A DNA stretch of 64,000 nucleotides from Icerya purchasi (GCA_039619475.1 CM077115.1:497881352-497945351), one strand, 5' to 3'. Shown: positions 24,900 to 35,650, counted from the first letter of the stretch. Program-made: numbers and translations. Notes: a model not told the origin generated them from the sequence alone.

Positions 24900-25769
24900 T
24901 TTGACATTTTCAGAGAAAATTTGGGGAAGTGGGGGGAGTTATACAATTACATTATATCTTCTCTATGGTACTCAGTAGATTTGAGAAATATGTTCTTTCA
25001 TAAAAAAAATCAAATAACGACCTCTTTAGAAGTTTAAAAATGTTTTAAAAATACGTAATTATTACAATTTAATTTAAATTTTATTTTACTTTTAGGTAAA
25101 AAATACAAAAATTATAAAATTCTAGCTAAAATAGTTGTTTAGAATTTGAATAGTAAGAAAGATAGTATTTTTATTAGACTTTACTTATTTTTATTTTTGT
25201 TAGTAATTCGATCCTAACTCTTTGTTTGTGAGCAAGAACAAAAAATATATATATATATTTATCTTTGATTTATTTTCATTTACATTAGAAAATAAAAATT
25301 AAAAATAAATAAGAAAGGGAAAAGATTGATGACAGTTAAGTTTAAAATAAAATAAAAACGTAACATTAATAGTTTTACTAGAGAACAGTATTAAATATTA
25401 GTTATAATTAAATCCGTAAGTAACATTTATACAAATCTCTTATAGTACAGGGTGCGGCAGCATAACTTCCTTTTTTAAAATGCGCCACTTTTTTTTTACT
25501 ACACTTTTTAAAGAAATAATAACAGAACATCGAAATACATATTCTAGATCCCATTGGCAATATGTATGCTTCTTCGCTTGCAGTTTTATTTCAATTTTCT
25601 ATCATTTCTTTAAAATATGTAGTAGAAAAAAAGTGACGCATTTTAAAAAAGGAAGTTATGCTGCTGCACCCTGTATAAATTAAGTTTCTCTATTATAACA
25701 AATTTTTTCATAGAAGCTTTGGTTCTTGGGGGGAGGATGTGCTCTACCCCCCTCCGTAAATTCGCCACT
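24900..25769. mobile_element. DNA-transposon-like repeat R-A, copy 1 (in the polymerase gene)
   Basis: From about 24,930 to 25,700 this matches the two halves of 43,067-47,335 (for example TTGAATAGTAAG...AGTATTTTTATTAGACTTTACTT and AAAACGTAACATTAATAGTTTTAC). The right end is a G/C-run terminus (CCCCCCTCCGTAAATTCGCCACTG) directly followed by polymerase coding sequence. The left end is more mutated (AAATTTGGGGAAGTGGGGGGAG). Such GGGGG-containing ends are common in hAT-like insect elements, but the class is not certain. A MITE is nested at 25,448-25,673. Confidence 0.6.
25448..25673. mobile_element. MITE with ~57-bp inverted repeats and TA target duplication
   Basis: The termini CAGGGTGCGGCAGCATAACT and its inverted partner (ending GCTGCTGCACCCTG) pair over about 57 bp with only a few mismatches, including the AAAATGCGCCACTTTTTT stretch. 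TA flanks both sides. The related R-A copy at 47.2 kb has the empty site (TATAGTATAAATTAAG), proving the insertion. TA targets and CAGGGTG ends fit Tc1/mariner-like MITEs. Confidence 0.88.
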
Positions 25770-26012
25770 GTCCATTACAATGTTATGTTAGTGATGTATG
25801 GTGCGGATAGATTAAAATTATTATATATGGATACGGATAGTTTAGTGTATAATATCAAAACAACGGACGTGCATGAAGATATAAGGAATAATATAGATTT
25901 CTTCGACATACCAGATTACCCAGTTTCGCATAAATGTTTTTCCACTAAAAATCAAAAAGCTTATGGTAAATTTAAATATGAATTGTATGGAATTCCCATT
26001 CAGGCGTTTGTA
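25770..26012 (+). pseudogene. Polinton DNA polymerase B, middle fragment
   Basis: The translation contains HYNVMLVMYGADRLKLLYMD followed by TDSLVY, the Asp-containing palm motif (DTDS) of family B polymerases. A Polinton-typical FSTKNQKAYGKFK segment and an IPIQAFV stretch come next. In the family this enzyme is protein-primed and about 1,000 or more residues long. Only about 80 residues survive before the gene is cut by an RTE-like LINE, and everything N-terminal of the R-A transposon is missing or unrecognisable. Confidence 0.85.
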
Positions 26013-27202
26013 GATTATAATATACCGCCGCAGATCGCTGCTGAACAGACAGGTTTCATGCCTGGAAAAGGCACCCGAGAACAACTACTCATTATAAGGC
26101 AAATCGTAGAAAAATGTTACGAATTCAATTCACCAGCCATACTATGCTTCCTGGATTACACAAAAGCATTTGACATGGTCGAATGGGATAAATTGTGGAA
26201 CATTCTAAGAGAATTCGGAATACCTGAACACTTTATAATGATAATACAAAAATTGTATGAAAGGAATATGGTGCAGGTGAAAATTGACGGACAACTATCC
26301 GAAAGTTTTCAAACGAAAAAAGGAGTAAGGCAGGGCTGCTTACTGTCACCTATGCTCTATAATATATATAGTGAATGGATTATGCGGCAGGCAACAGAAA
26401 ATTGGAATGGCGGAATAACGATCGGTGGAAGAAAAATTTCCAATCTGCGCTACGCAGATGATACAGTAATTAATAGCAACAAGTGAGAAAGAATTGAAGA
26501 CACTACTACAGCGAGTGGAATACTTCAGCCGAAAGGCAAATTTAATACTAAACCGTGCAAAATGCGCCATAGTCATCATTGACAAGGCTAAGAAACTGCC
26601 TGAAACCTTCGCATCTATACCGGATATCGGAAAAAGGACATCAGTTACCTATTTAGGAGCGCAGATTACAGATAATGGGAGTGACGAACATATGGAAAGA
26701 CCACTCCATAACAATAGGAACTAAAAAGAGACTAATGGAGACATTAATATTCTCAATAGCAAGCTACGGCTCCGAATCATGGACGCTGAACAAAACGTTG
26801 TCCCGAAGAATAGAGACATTCGAAATGATATGCTACAGACGAATGCTCCAGATACCATGGATCAAGCACCGCTCTAATGCTTCAATATTAGAGGAACTGG
26901 GAATAGATCGGAAAGACAGACTAGTGCAAGTGTTAAGAAGGCGGGCCCTGAGATTCTTTGACCATGTGATGCGCCGAGAAGGATTGGAAAAAATGGTCAT
27001 ACAGGGAATAATAGAAGGTAAAAGGAATAGAGGACGACCTCCGACCAGGTTCATTGATTATATTAGAAACACAACAGGTCTATCAACACAAAACAGCTGG
27101 TGGAAGCAGCTCAAAATCGAGAGAAATGGAGAAAAATTGTTGAAATATGCTCATGATTGGTCACGAAGTCTGAACACAGACAACGACATAGAAGAAGAAG
27201 AA
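26013..27202 (+). mobile_element. RTE-like LINE fragment inside polymerase B
   Basis: The 5'-truncated insert encodes an RT with EQTGFMPGKGTREQL, FLDYTKAFDMVEWDKLW, KKGVRQGCLLSPMLYNIYSE and NLRYADDTVI, then a C-terminal region with ESWTLNKTLSRRIETFEM, RALRFFDHVMRREGLEKM and KRNRGRPPTRFIDYI, a signature of RTE/BovB-like elements. A stop or frameshift at about 26,486 and another near 26,700 break the ORF. The 3' end is GAAGAAGAAG rather than poly(A), as in many RTE elements. No clear target duplication is seen. Confidence 0.78.
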
Positions 27203-27625
27203 GGTTTACGATTGAAAGTGTACAGCGTTAGAATAAGTGAAGATAAAATGATAACTAAATCTAAGGGAATTCCGTACAAAGTCACCAAAAATGAAATTAC
27301 TTTCGATCATTATAGACAGTGCATTTTTAATAGTAACCAAATCAGTAAAGTAAATTACAGAACCGGGTATTCTATTCGTTTATACATTACAAAACAAAAT
27401 GAACTAGCGATATCCAGACTAAATGATAAGCGTGTAGTATTAGCTAATAACGTCGATACATTAGCTTTAGGACATGTAGATTTAGAAAATGCTACCGTTG
27501 ATGACGATATTGTGGGTGAAGAGGAAAGACCATCACCGAAACACGTGCGAATATATAACTTTTTTCTTTCTTTTTTACTTTTTTTCATAATTTTCCCATT
27601 TTTCGTGTATGAAATATGTATATAA
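27203..27625 (+). pseudogene. Polinton DNA polymerase B, C-terminal fragment
   Basis: Directly after the LINE the frame resumes with GLRLKVYSVRI, KSKGIPYKVTKNEITFDHYR, YITKQNELAISRLNDKRVVL and ends in a hydrophobic tail. This matches the conserved C-terminus of Polinton polymerases, which follows the IPIQ-FV segment found at 26,000. The LINE therefore sits between adjacent residues of the ancestral protein. The reading frame is open from the LINE into this part (26,675-27,625). Confidence 0.82.
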
Positions 27626-27639
27626 CATTTTTTTTATTA

Positions 27640-28089
27640 TCGTTATTTGTGTTAGTAAATTAAGTCTGTACATATATACCTGTTTACGCAGTTTTGTTTC
27701 ATTATGTATATAAATTATCGTAATAGTTTATAACTATAAAAATTGAGGGAAAAACTAGCTAATGACGATTCGTACCTTTTTATTTATTCAATACAGTTAC
27801 ATTTCTTCCTCATTTATTTATTGTTTCAGTTTCTCCTACTGTAAATTATTTCCGTATATAATATGAGAGATATTGTGGGAAATAAAAAAAATATATTAGA
27901 TTCGTAAGTAATCTCATTTATTCAAAATTTACAATTAAAAATACTTAAAAAAAAAAAAAAAATGAAAACAAAAATAGATTCCCAACTTAAACTAAAAACA
28001 TTATTTATCAATTATAAAAAACTTTTTCAAATAGAAAAAAACTAAAATCTTTGCATTACGCAAGCTTTATAGAATAATGATGTTCTCGA
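27640..28089. other. Convergent intergenic region of the Polinton
   Basis: It lies between the plus-strand polymerase end and the minus-strand capsid block. It is AT-rich with AATAAA-type words on both strands (for example GAAATAAAAAAAATATATTAG near 27,880) and an A-run at 27,950-27,962, consistent with shared 3' processing. No gene is seen. Confidence 0.45.
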
Positions 28090-28341
28090 TTACAATGTTG
28101 CAGGTAACCTTAGTGTAAGTGATATTTCAGGTTTTCCACTAATGACCTTCTCAACTGATATATTTTTATTCGCATCATCCAACGAACTAGAAGAAGGTTG
28201 ACCTTCATTTAAACCGTACCATTTCGATAATACAAAGACGTTCTTTAATGAACAAGCACTATTAAACGATCCGTTTTGATGATGATTACATTTTACCAAA
28301 TTTGATATACCCGAGGTATGTGTTACCATGATATCAACCAA
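28090..28341 (-). CDS. Small Polinton ORF downstream of the capsid gene, unknown
   Basis: An 83-codon open frame after the major capsid gene on the same strand, with a basic, Cys/His-containing first half and a Ser-rich middle. It may be a small capsid-block protein or a chance open frame. No motif is recognised. Confidence 0.3.
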   Translation of the reverse strand: MVDIMVTHTSGISNLVKCNHHQNGSFNSACSLKNVFVLSKWYGLNEGQPSSSSLDDANKNISVEKVISGKPEISLTLRLPATL

Positions 28342-28469
28342 TTACGCTGGTTGTATTTAATGAAAACAAAGAAAAAAAAGTACCCAAGTTTACTGTTAGC
28401 ATAAGTGAAACTGATTAAAAAAAACATTTTTATACAAAGGTTTTTATATATAGTATTTTTTTCACGTTT

Positions 28470-29543
28470 GCAAAATATCATAACCGGGACTCGTATCGTG
28501 TATAATTAACGCGTACGCGCTTGTATTAGCGGGTATATTTTTAGATCACCGAAAATCTACGCGAATCTGCAGCCGGCTATTATGGAGCAATATCTCATTT
28601 TGAAATACACACGGTATAACGAATAGGGTTTAATAAAAAATCGTCTACACTGATAGCCGGGTAAGGAGTTTCTCGCGCATAATACGAGTACATTGTTCGA
28701 AATTGAGCGGCAGATTTTTTCTTTCAAAATCCAAGATCAGCGAGTAAGTGCAGCGAACAGAAGTTATGTACGAGCTTAATTCTATAATATCAACGTGATC
28801 GAATGTAAACGGGATTTTCATGACATTATTTTGTTTATCGATCTGGAATGCTAGTACAATGTATCGAGGACGCTCTATCGCCGATCTAGTTTCTATTAGC
28901 CAACTGTGATCTGACGTAGTCAGTAGACTTGGTTGTTGATATAGTGACTAGGTACGAAGTTGAATTGGAGCATATTTCGTTCGCTTTATTCTTGCTCTAT
29001 CGCTAACCTTAATAAACGGTACGTTCCAGGCAGGTGTATGCATAGTTAAATGAACGGTTTCATCTTTCGTAGCTATAAAAGCTTTCTAATAAGCTCTCGA
29101 GTGCTGTGTACTATACTCTTTGTATAGTCTTCCATGTATTCGAATAGGAAACGTAACGGAATAACAGCGAATGAAAATTCAGTTATTGTTGTTGTTGTTG
29201 ACGATGCAGTAAATGCATCGGTGTTGGTAATGTCTCTGGTGAAAGATTTCAAATCGTTCAAGTTCAATCCACTAATATGCCTGGCAATCTAGTTATCATT
29301 CATTACATTCCTGTTTACTTCATATCGTAACTCGGAAAATAAGAAAAGCGCCCCGCCTAGACCAAATCCGAGTGCGGGGGATACGCGTCCCTTGATTGCT
29401 AGGTAACTCTCTGACCGTAAGGTAACCACATATTTTTGCTGTATCGGAATACGTATTTCATCATTCGGACCAAATTTTGAACTAGAATGCGTGTAATACT
29501 CCAATCCGGCTGTTGAGCCATCCATTGTATGCGTTACTTCCAT
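28470..29543 (-). pseudogene. Polinton major capsid protein (double jelly-roll), decayed
   Basis: From 29,543 the N-terminal frame (85 codons) includes YYTHSSSKFGPNDEIRIPIQ and FLFSELRYEVN. A second frame (29,267-29,073) has FSFAVIPLRFLFEYMEDYTK, corresponding to the conserved segment before the second jelly roll. Later frames have a WLIETRSAIERPRYIVLAFQ stretch and a FPANTSAYALIIHD stretch near the end. These are hallmarks of the hexon-like Polinton capsid protein. At least five stops/frameshifts and small deletions are present, and the preserved span of about 350 codons is shorter than usual. It is the penultimate gene of the minus-strand capsid block. Confidence 0.82.
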
Positions 29544-29596
29544 CGATGCTTAGAATATTTTCCATTTTTTTATGTTTTTTTTTTTCGTTTTTTAAT

Positions 29597-29785
29597 TCAC
29601 TTTATCACTTTGTATCCTAAAGATTTTAAAATACGTATACTTTTCTTTGATAACTGCTTCTTTCCTCCGCCATTTATACTCTTTTCTTTGGAAGATAAGT
29701 AGCGTGAGGAGTGGTGTAAAGATGAGACTCCTTTATATACGGTGATTGTGCTTTTATCGTATATTACGAGCATGATATAATACAA
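29597..29785 (-). CDS. Small basic Polinton protein
   Basis: The 62-codon ORF ends in KKQLSKKSIRILKSLGYKVI, a basic C-terminal motif that I associate with a small conserved Polinton protein encoded beside the capsid gene (recollection of family pattern, not verified). It lies between the putative minor capsid gene and the major capsid gene on the same strand. It appears intact. Confidence 0.45.
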   Translation of the reverse strand: MYYIMLVIYDKSTITVYKGVSSLHHSSRYLSSKEKSINGGGKKQLSKKSIRILKSLGYKVIK

Positions 29786-29805
29786 TGGAAAAACAAATGA
29801 AGCGA

Positions 29806-30480
29806 TGTTTATGCACCAAACGGTAAAGTCGTTAAATGCAAGTTTATTATAACTTCTTCGTTATCGAAATCAATTAATCGACCAGTGATCCCTTATATAT
29901 ATTTATATCCGAAAGGTAAACGATAGATACTGGTAAATAGATTATCGATCTAGGATATTCAACAATTTTATAACCAGCCGATACGTTCAAATGAAATGAA
30001 TAATAATGTGCGTAGATGATCCGTTTATATATCCTCCGGCAGCTATATTACAGTTTACATTAAGTACGTTAATAGATATTTCAATAGTGTTAGGACTGGT
30101 ATGAATTTCATTCGGTTCTAAAAGGAGGTGTTTTTCATCTCCGTTAAATCCAAGTAGTGATCCAATACTTTGTGTATAACCGCCCCAAATTTACTCTTAA
30201 GCAAACGTCGTAATGTACGTTCATCCGCTTCTAATACGATAGTATCGTCCAAGTTCTATATCGTTAATTTCGTAACACTCTTCCAATCTCCTCTTTTCGA
30301 AGACGATGTTCCTCGTAGTAGTATAACTCGATACATTCCTTCCTTGTATTACGAACTGAATTATAACTGGTAAATAAAACCATTCCAAGAGTCCATATGT
30401 AAGTCTCGTTTAATACTAGCGGGGGAAATATTGTATTAATTATATTCCCATAAATACGAAGACATATCGTTTGATTAGCA
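29806..30480 (-). pseudogene. Conserved Polinton protein, candidate minor capsid/penton, frameshifted
   Basis: Minus-strand translation in shifting frames gives NEIHTSPNTIEISI, VSAGYKIVEYP, IIYLPVS and a C-terminal INFDNEEVIINLHL stretch. The GYKI-(V/I)-x-x-P...IYLP...(I/L)-x-(I/L)-x-L pattern is typical of a Polinton protein encoded between the protease and the capsid genes. I infer a virion role from position only. Stops occur about every 100-150 bp. Confidence 0.5.
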
Positions 30481-30579
30481 AATATTAATTATTTTTACAC
30501 AACAATATATATATATACATATATAGATAGATCACAATTACACTATTATCGGGGTTATTTATACTATTTCCTTCTTCTT

Positions 30580-30985
30580 TTTCAATCGAGTTCTGATAAT
30601 GGTGCCGGTAATGCGTTGCATAGAAAACGTAAACATAAAGCTCCGCAATTTACCGTATTATTCTTTTGATACGCGCTTCGATTGTACAAAATCCATATAT
30701 TAGGATTGTATCGATGAAAGTATTTAATTATTCCCGAAGGTGGTGTTAGGTTTCCAAAGCTGATGAAATATTCTATTCGCTTTCTCTATGCTACCCAGTG
30801 GGTTCCAGATCCAGTTTTCGAGTCTAGGTTAACTATAGCGGATTCGTTATAATACGGTTTGGTGTGTGGTAGTCCGTTTCGATCGTATACATTTCTAAAG
30901 TAAGGTATACGTAATTCACGGGCGTACTTTAATATATCTATATTATCTAACGAGTAGTTGTTTAAAAACTTTTTTTTTTTCTTTG
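30580..30985 (-). pseudogene. Adenain-like cysteine protease of the Polinton
   Basis: The translation contains SKTGSGTHWVA with the catalytic His, EYFISFGNLTPPSGI (the acidic residue region and DSFG-like segment) and QKNNTVNCGALCLRFLC around the nucleophilic Cys region. This order and spacing match the adenovirus-type maturation protease of Polintons, which cleaves capsid proteins. A stop after THWVA and small indels make it a pseudogene of about 135 codons, shorter than typical. It lies directly downstream of the mu/pVI-like ORF. Confidence 0.8.
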
Positions 30986-30995
30986 CTAATCTGCT

Positions 30996-31394
30996 TCAGT
31001 AAGGACGAAAATACAGACCATTTCCGATCGATCTATCGATATTGGAGAGCCCGCTTCCTGATTTGAAACTACGTCTGGCTTCATTTACATCTTCTACCGC
31101 CTTAGATGTAGTCAATACTGTAGCTGATATATCTCCGAGAGCGGCTATTACAGGAATTAACAGTAGCGCACCTCCGGTCTTGTTAATTGGAATTATTCGC
31201 GGTGTATTCATTTCCGATACAACGTTATTTGGGTTCTGATAGAGGTTTCGAACTGCATCGACAGCTTTTGCAGTTCTGCTGAGTATAGACTTTTCTTTGC
31301 GAACGGTTTTACACACTGTTTTTAATACGTCTTGAAACGATAATTTTTTCCTCGATATCCTCTTCTTCCGACTTTGTACACCGCGACCAATCAC
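30996..31394 (-). CDS. Basic, hydrophobic minor virion protein (mu/pVI-like)
   Basis: The 132-codon ORF is open from an ATG at 31,394. It has an Arg/Lys-rich N-terminus (SRKKRISRKK), a central hydrophobic helix (GGALLLIPVIAALGDISATV) and a C-terminal GNGLYFRPY motif, which recurs in Polinton/adintovirus minor capsid proteins. It lies between the PLA2 and protease genes on the same strand. It is one of the few Polinton frames still open. Role in DNA condensation or membrane lysis is inference from adenovirus-like virions. Confidence 0.6.
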   Translation of the reverse strand: MIGRGVQSRKKRISRKKLSFQDVLKTVCKTVRKEKSILSRTAKAVDAVRNLYQNPNNVVSEMNTPRIIPINKTGGALLLIPVIAALGDISATVLTTSKAVEDVNEARRSFKSGSGLSNIDRSIGNGLYFRPY

Positions 31395-31396
31395 TT

Positions 31397-31844
31397 TTCG
31401 TTATCGTCGTCGTCGTTGCTTCAATCCACTACCACTAGCATAGCATCCGCTTCCAAGTGTTCGTTTAAGTTTCATAGCGTTTGTAGTTAACCAAGCGGTG
31501 GCTTTTTCTCCGAGTAATCTCCGGCTGTAACACATTCCCAAGCTTTATTTTCTAATACTTCATCAGCTTCCGCTCTCTGCTCGTTTCCTTTATATATATT
31601 ATACGCTATATCGTGTTCACAACAAGCGCTATCTAGCAGATTTTTACCAGAATCTCCGCGATCCAATCGTTCCTTTAGACGTGTGATCGTAATATTGATA
31701 TCCTCTAGGGATATGAAGTTCGACCAGTAACTCATCAATAATTCTATTAACTATAGATCCGAACCTCGCTTCACTACGTATACGTCTTTTAGTTTGGAAA
31801 TTTTTTCTTTTTCTTCTACTATCGTTTTTTATTCGTTTACCCAT
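31397..31844 (-). pseudogene. Polinton PLA2-domain capsid-associated protein, frameshifted
   Basis: An ATG at 31,844 opens a basic N-terminus (KNDSRRKRKNFQTKRR). After a frameshift near 31,700 the frame contains LDSACCEHDIAYN, the His-Asp catalytic motif of parvovirus-type secreted phospholipase A2, followed by a helix with Trp/Cys (NKAWECV). The upstream calcium-loop region (normally YCGPG) is degraded to GYQYYDH. The end is shifted again toward a WLTTNAMKLKR segment. In virions such a domain helps escape from endosomes. It is the first gene of the minus-strand capsid block, adjacent to a divergent promoter. Confidence 0.78.
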
Positions 31845-31936
31845 CGCATTAACATCAACATCAACATCAACATCGCGTTACTTTATATATAAACACCTTT
31901 ACACTCCTCCAGCTTTTTGTATTTATATAGTTTTTT
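31845..31936. promoter_or_regulatory. Divergent promoter between capsid block and ATPase
   Basis: The 92-bp gap contains CAACAT repeats (31,850-31,873), a plus-oriented TATATATAAA (about 31,884-31,893) and a minus-oriented TATAAATA (about 31,929-31,922 read on the minus strand). Each TATA lies about 50-80 bp before the corresponding ATG (31,937 plus; 31,844 minus), consistent with one compact bidirectional promoter. Confidence 0.5.
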
Positions 31937-32590
31937 TTGATTGTTCACTCGCACGTGTACAATCGAAGTGAACCTCAATCAACTTGTTTACCGTTAAATA
32001 ATGACACGTTATCATTGCTTGAACCACCAAATGGGGAAGGTACAAACTTTAAGCATAACGCTCTATTTCCGAACAATATACGCTGTTTACTGGTAGGACC
32101 GAGCGGATGTGGGAAGACCAATATCATTTTTATCTTGTTAACTCACTCAAACGGTCTTCGTTTCGATAATGTATACGTGTACAGTAGATCGCTGAATCAA
32201 CCGAAATATACGTTACTGAAACAACTATTTTCCCAGCTATCAGAAGAAATTGGTTATCACACCTTTTCGAATGAAAGTGATATCGTATCACCAGACGATA
32301 TTAAGCCGCACTCTGCACTAATATTTGATGACGTTTCCGTGGACGGTGATCAAGCGATTATATAAAAATATTTTTCGATGGAGCGTCATAGCAACATCGA
32401 TTGTTTCTATCTTTGTCAGACGTATGTATGAATTCGGAAACATATGATTCGTGATAATTCGAACTTTCTAGTGCTATTTGCGCATGATGACGTAAACCTA
32501 CAACACGCCTACAAGGAACATGTGAACGGAGACTGTTTGCATAAGACGTTTAAAAGTATGTGCGTACAATGTTGGTAGAAAAAGTATGGA
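31937..32590 (+). pseudogene. Polinton packaging ATPase (FtsK/HerA type)
   Basis: The 142-codon first frame contains a Walker A motif (GPSGCGKTN at about residues 55-63) and Walker B (ALIFDDVS, about 128-135), preceded by PNNIRCLLV. A stop at 32,363 and a frameshift follow. The downstream translation retains RHSNIDCFYLCQTY and NFLVLFAHDDVNL, the remaining conserved segments including the sensor-like Gln. Total length of about 215 codons agrees with the family. It would pump genomic DNA into capsids. It heads the plus-strand block, divergent from the capsid genes. Confidence 0.85.
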
Positions 32591-33505
32591 TAAGGAAAAA
32601 CCTATAAATATCGGAAGGTATTGACGCGGATTCAATCAGTATATACTAGTTAATCAAATTGATAACAGTGATATTAACCGAGAAACCACAGATAAGAAGG
32701 TGGAGGAGAAAAACGATGACAACATCATCACCGACGTCAAAACTAGTAGGTTAAATGATAATCATCGTTTCGACACATTGAGTCGAATTAACAAAGAGAT
32801 ACGCGTTAAAAATGAACTAGATAAATTACGCGAGAACATCGCCAACAAGAACAGACTGTTTAAAGATGAACGGGAAGCGATTGCTAAAACTTCGAGCCTC
32901 GTACTAGAACCAATCAGCAAGCCGTTTAAAAGACATTCTCTATGTTGTTATACAGCGGAAAAGGGAAAAGTAGTGAGAACGAGAACAAACACAACAACAA
33001 CAACAGCCGTTTACAAAAGAAATTCCAGAGACAGCGATGATAATTAACGAAGAAGTTGAGAAAGATTATCCCGAAGAGGGGGATGAAACAGTTTCTACAG
33101 AACAACAGCTGCTGCTGTATAGTACTACGTTTGATGATCCAGTCTTTAGAATACGGGCAAACTGGAGAAATAACTTTAGGAAAAGTACCGATTTCGTGGG
33201 TAGATAAAGAATTATATTTGGATAACGGGCTAAACAGAAGAATGTATCCGCTAACACCTGGCCTGCTTCATTTGTTAACAGTGAAAAAGGTAAATAAATC
33301 GCGTTATACCGATGCGGACTTGCAAGTATACATATAAACCGTTCTGGAACATATTTCAAGTCGAACGGTACGTTAAAAGGGAGTCGAAAAAATTCGAAAT
33401 ATCGCGATATTATACAATCATTATTTCGTACGGTTTATTTAAAAATAGTTTGTTAATAGCCCCTCTGCTACATCTTCCATCGGTAACGAGGATAAGGTTA
33501 TCGTG
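32588..33505 (+). pseudogene. Conserved Polinton protein with central coiled coil
   Basis: The N-terminal part is frame-broken (IGRY, GFNQYI), then a 115-codon Lys/Glu-rich helical stretch runs from 32,700 (NKEIRVKNELDKLRENIANK). A second frame from 33,056 contains LGKVPISWVDKELYLDNGL and TPGLLHLLT, which resembles the conserved C-terminal part of a Polinton protein encoded between ATPase and integrase (family pattern from memory). Function is not known to me. At least three frame breaks are present. Confidence 0.55.
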
Positions 33506-33509
33506 AAAA

Positions 33510-34690
33510 AAAGCGGTGTTAAACAAGAATAAACGACGGCGAATGGTATTATTAACACTACGCTATGAATATTGGGACGATCCGAACGAATTGGTAAAAC
33601 GGCTGCAACTATTACAAGCAAGTAGAGCGAGCGGGAACACCGGATTGGATAATGAAATATTTTCCACAGAAGAAGAATTGGCCGAAAGCGGATACATTCG
33701 TTGACCTAATGTCTAAATTAATAACTCCGAGAGTTTCCTTACAGCGCGGTCTCATTAACGAATTACATAGAACGGTTCGCAAACACTATCAAACACGTCG
33801 CGTACAACTATTAGGATTAAATGACCCTTGGCAAGGCGATCTGGTCGATCTTCGTCAATACGTACGTTTTAATCACGGCTATAAATTCGTGTTAACGATT
33901 GTGAACGTGTCTTCGAAATTCGCCTGGACAGTTCCATTGAAAACAAAAACCCGGTACCGAGGTGGCGAAAGATCTTGAACGAGTACTTGCTACAAAGAAC
34001 ATCGTTCTACCGCGAAATTTACAAACCGATCGGGGTACCAAAATTTTACAATCCGCACGTACGCGCACTTTTAAATCGATACTATATTAATCTGTACAAC
34101 ACTTACTCTCTGCTTAAAGCTCTAGCATCGTTGAACGATTTAATAGAATATTAAAGGGATGGATATGGAAAGAGTTTACCCCTAACAGTAATAAATGTTG
34201 GTTACCGTTACTGAATGAGCTGACGCGAAATTTTTAATACGAAAAAACATCGAACAATAGGGTTCGCACCCGTAGATGTTACACCGAGTGTAGAGAAGAC
34301 GGTTACAAGGAATTTAGCAAAAGCGTGTCCAACAGTCAGTCCACCTTTCGCTAAACGTTTGAGGTTTACAATTGGTGATGTGGTACGAATCAGTAAGGTT
34401 AAAAGTTTACCGGAAAAAGGTTACACACTGAACTGGACTGGGAAACTATTTACTATAAATAGCGTGCGACCTACTTTTCCTACCATGTGCACGTTAACAG
34501 ATACCAGTGGTAAACCTATTGCTGGTACTTTTTACGCAGAAGAATTACAGAAAACTGCTTACCCGCGTTATTCAATGTAAAGATGGAAAATCGTTAGTGA
34601 AGTGGCTTGGATTTCCTAGTTCTGAAAATTCGAGGGTGGATAACGTGAATTTAGCGAATATTTAATAACAACGAATACACCAACGACGCG
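33510..34690 (+). pseudogene. Polinton retroviral-type integrase with chromo-like tail
   Basis: The N-terminal part (33,516-33,704) has WDDPNELVKRLQLLQASRAS. The core (33,652-33,978) has DPWQGDLVDLRQY with the first catalytic Asp, and later frames contain NLQTDRGTKFYN (second Asp) and VERFNRILKGW (catalytic Glu). The DDE triad is therefore represented but spread over three frames. A C-terminal segment (34,359-34,580) resembles the SH3-like part (FTIGDVVRIS), followed by LVKWLGFPSSENS, a chromodomain-like core. It inserts the element into host DNA. Confidence 0.85.
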
Positions 34691-34696
34691 GAAACG

Positions 34697-35650
34697 ATGC
34701 CTCTGCATTAGAGCGGTAAATACGTGCCGGAAGGAGGTTTCGTAGTACCAGCTAGTGTCGAATTAGATGCTAGTGAAAATTATAATTTCAAAGGAAAACG
34801 TCTATTATATATTAATAACGTTCTATATCAAAATCAATTAAACAATAACGAGGTCATAACTAGGAAACATTTACAGGAATCGCTCTCATCAGCTAGTTTA
34901 AAAGATCGTGTTAGAGACGCTCTTACAGATAATGTACGCATACAATCGACTTATGTAAGTTTTTTATCTAAACGATTGGTAAACGTTAGTGATGCAAAAG
35001 ATCCGAAAGATGTTGTTACGAAACGTCAAGTTAACAATCTGATAGCTGATATGAAAAAAAAAATGGAAAATCGAGTTGGAGCGGTAAAAACAATACTGAA
35101 GGATGTTGATAAACACGAAGAAGGTAAATCATGAGACGCGCCCCAAAACGCTAGATGATAAGGTAAATAAAGTTATCGCAGGGAACAGGCACACTATAAC
35201 GAGCACGTTGTTGTCCTTCACACCATTCTGCAGCAAAATCTACCTGCGTTAAAACAAGCTATCAATGGTAAACTGAAATCGATAAATACAAAATTGTCTA
35301 CTGTATCAGAAAACCTTGATACGCACGGTGCGCGATTCGTTAAAATCGAAGACGACGTTTGTCAGCAAAAGGGGGTGTTAAATACGCATTACACATGGAA
35401 CAGCGTTGCAATCGAGAAAATAACCGAAAAAATGTTAACGATGGATATTATGAACACACTTTTTAGTGAGCATAGTAGTTTGATTGCTAAATTGGAGAAG
35501 AAAATAACCGAAGAGTGGGAACTTAGATGGGTGACGATGCACAAGACGGTAGATTCGTTACGAGAAAATTATGCAACGCTTACTGATACAGTTGAAGAGG
35601 TGCGAGATATGATTTCAAAACAGATGCATCCGCTGGAAGCAACTACTTAA
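34697..35650 (+). pseudogene. Coiled-coil/tail-fibre-like Polinton protein at the right end
   Basis: Two open parts (34,724-35,134 and 35,294-35,650) are joined by a shifted frame with coherent coding potential (HTILQQNLPALKQAINGKL), so a protein of about 310 residues was probably split. The first half has LVNVSDAKDPKDVVTKRQV, similar in style to DAVTK-type repeats of fibre or trimerising proteins. The second half has long amphipathic helices (SENLDTHGARFVKIEDDV). It lies between integrase and the right inverted repeat. A fibre or oligomerisation role is inference. Confidence 0.5.
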
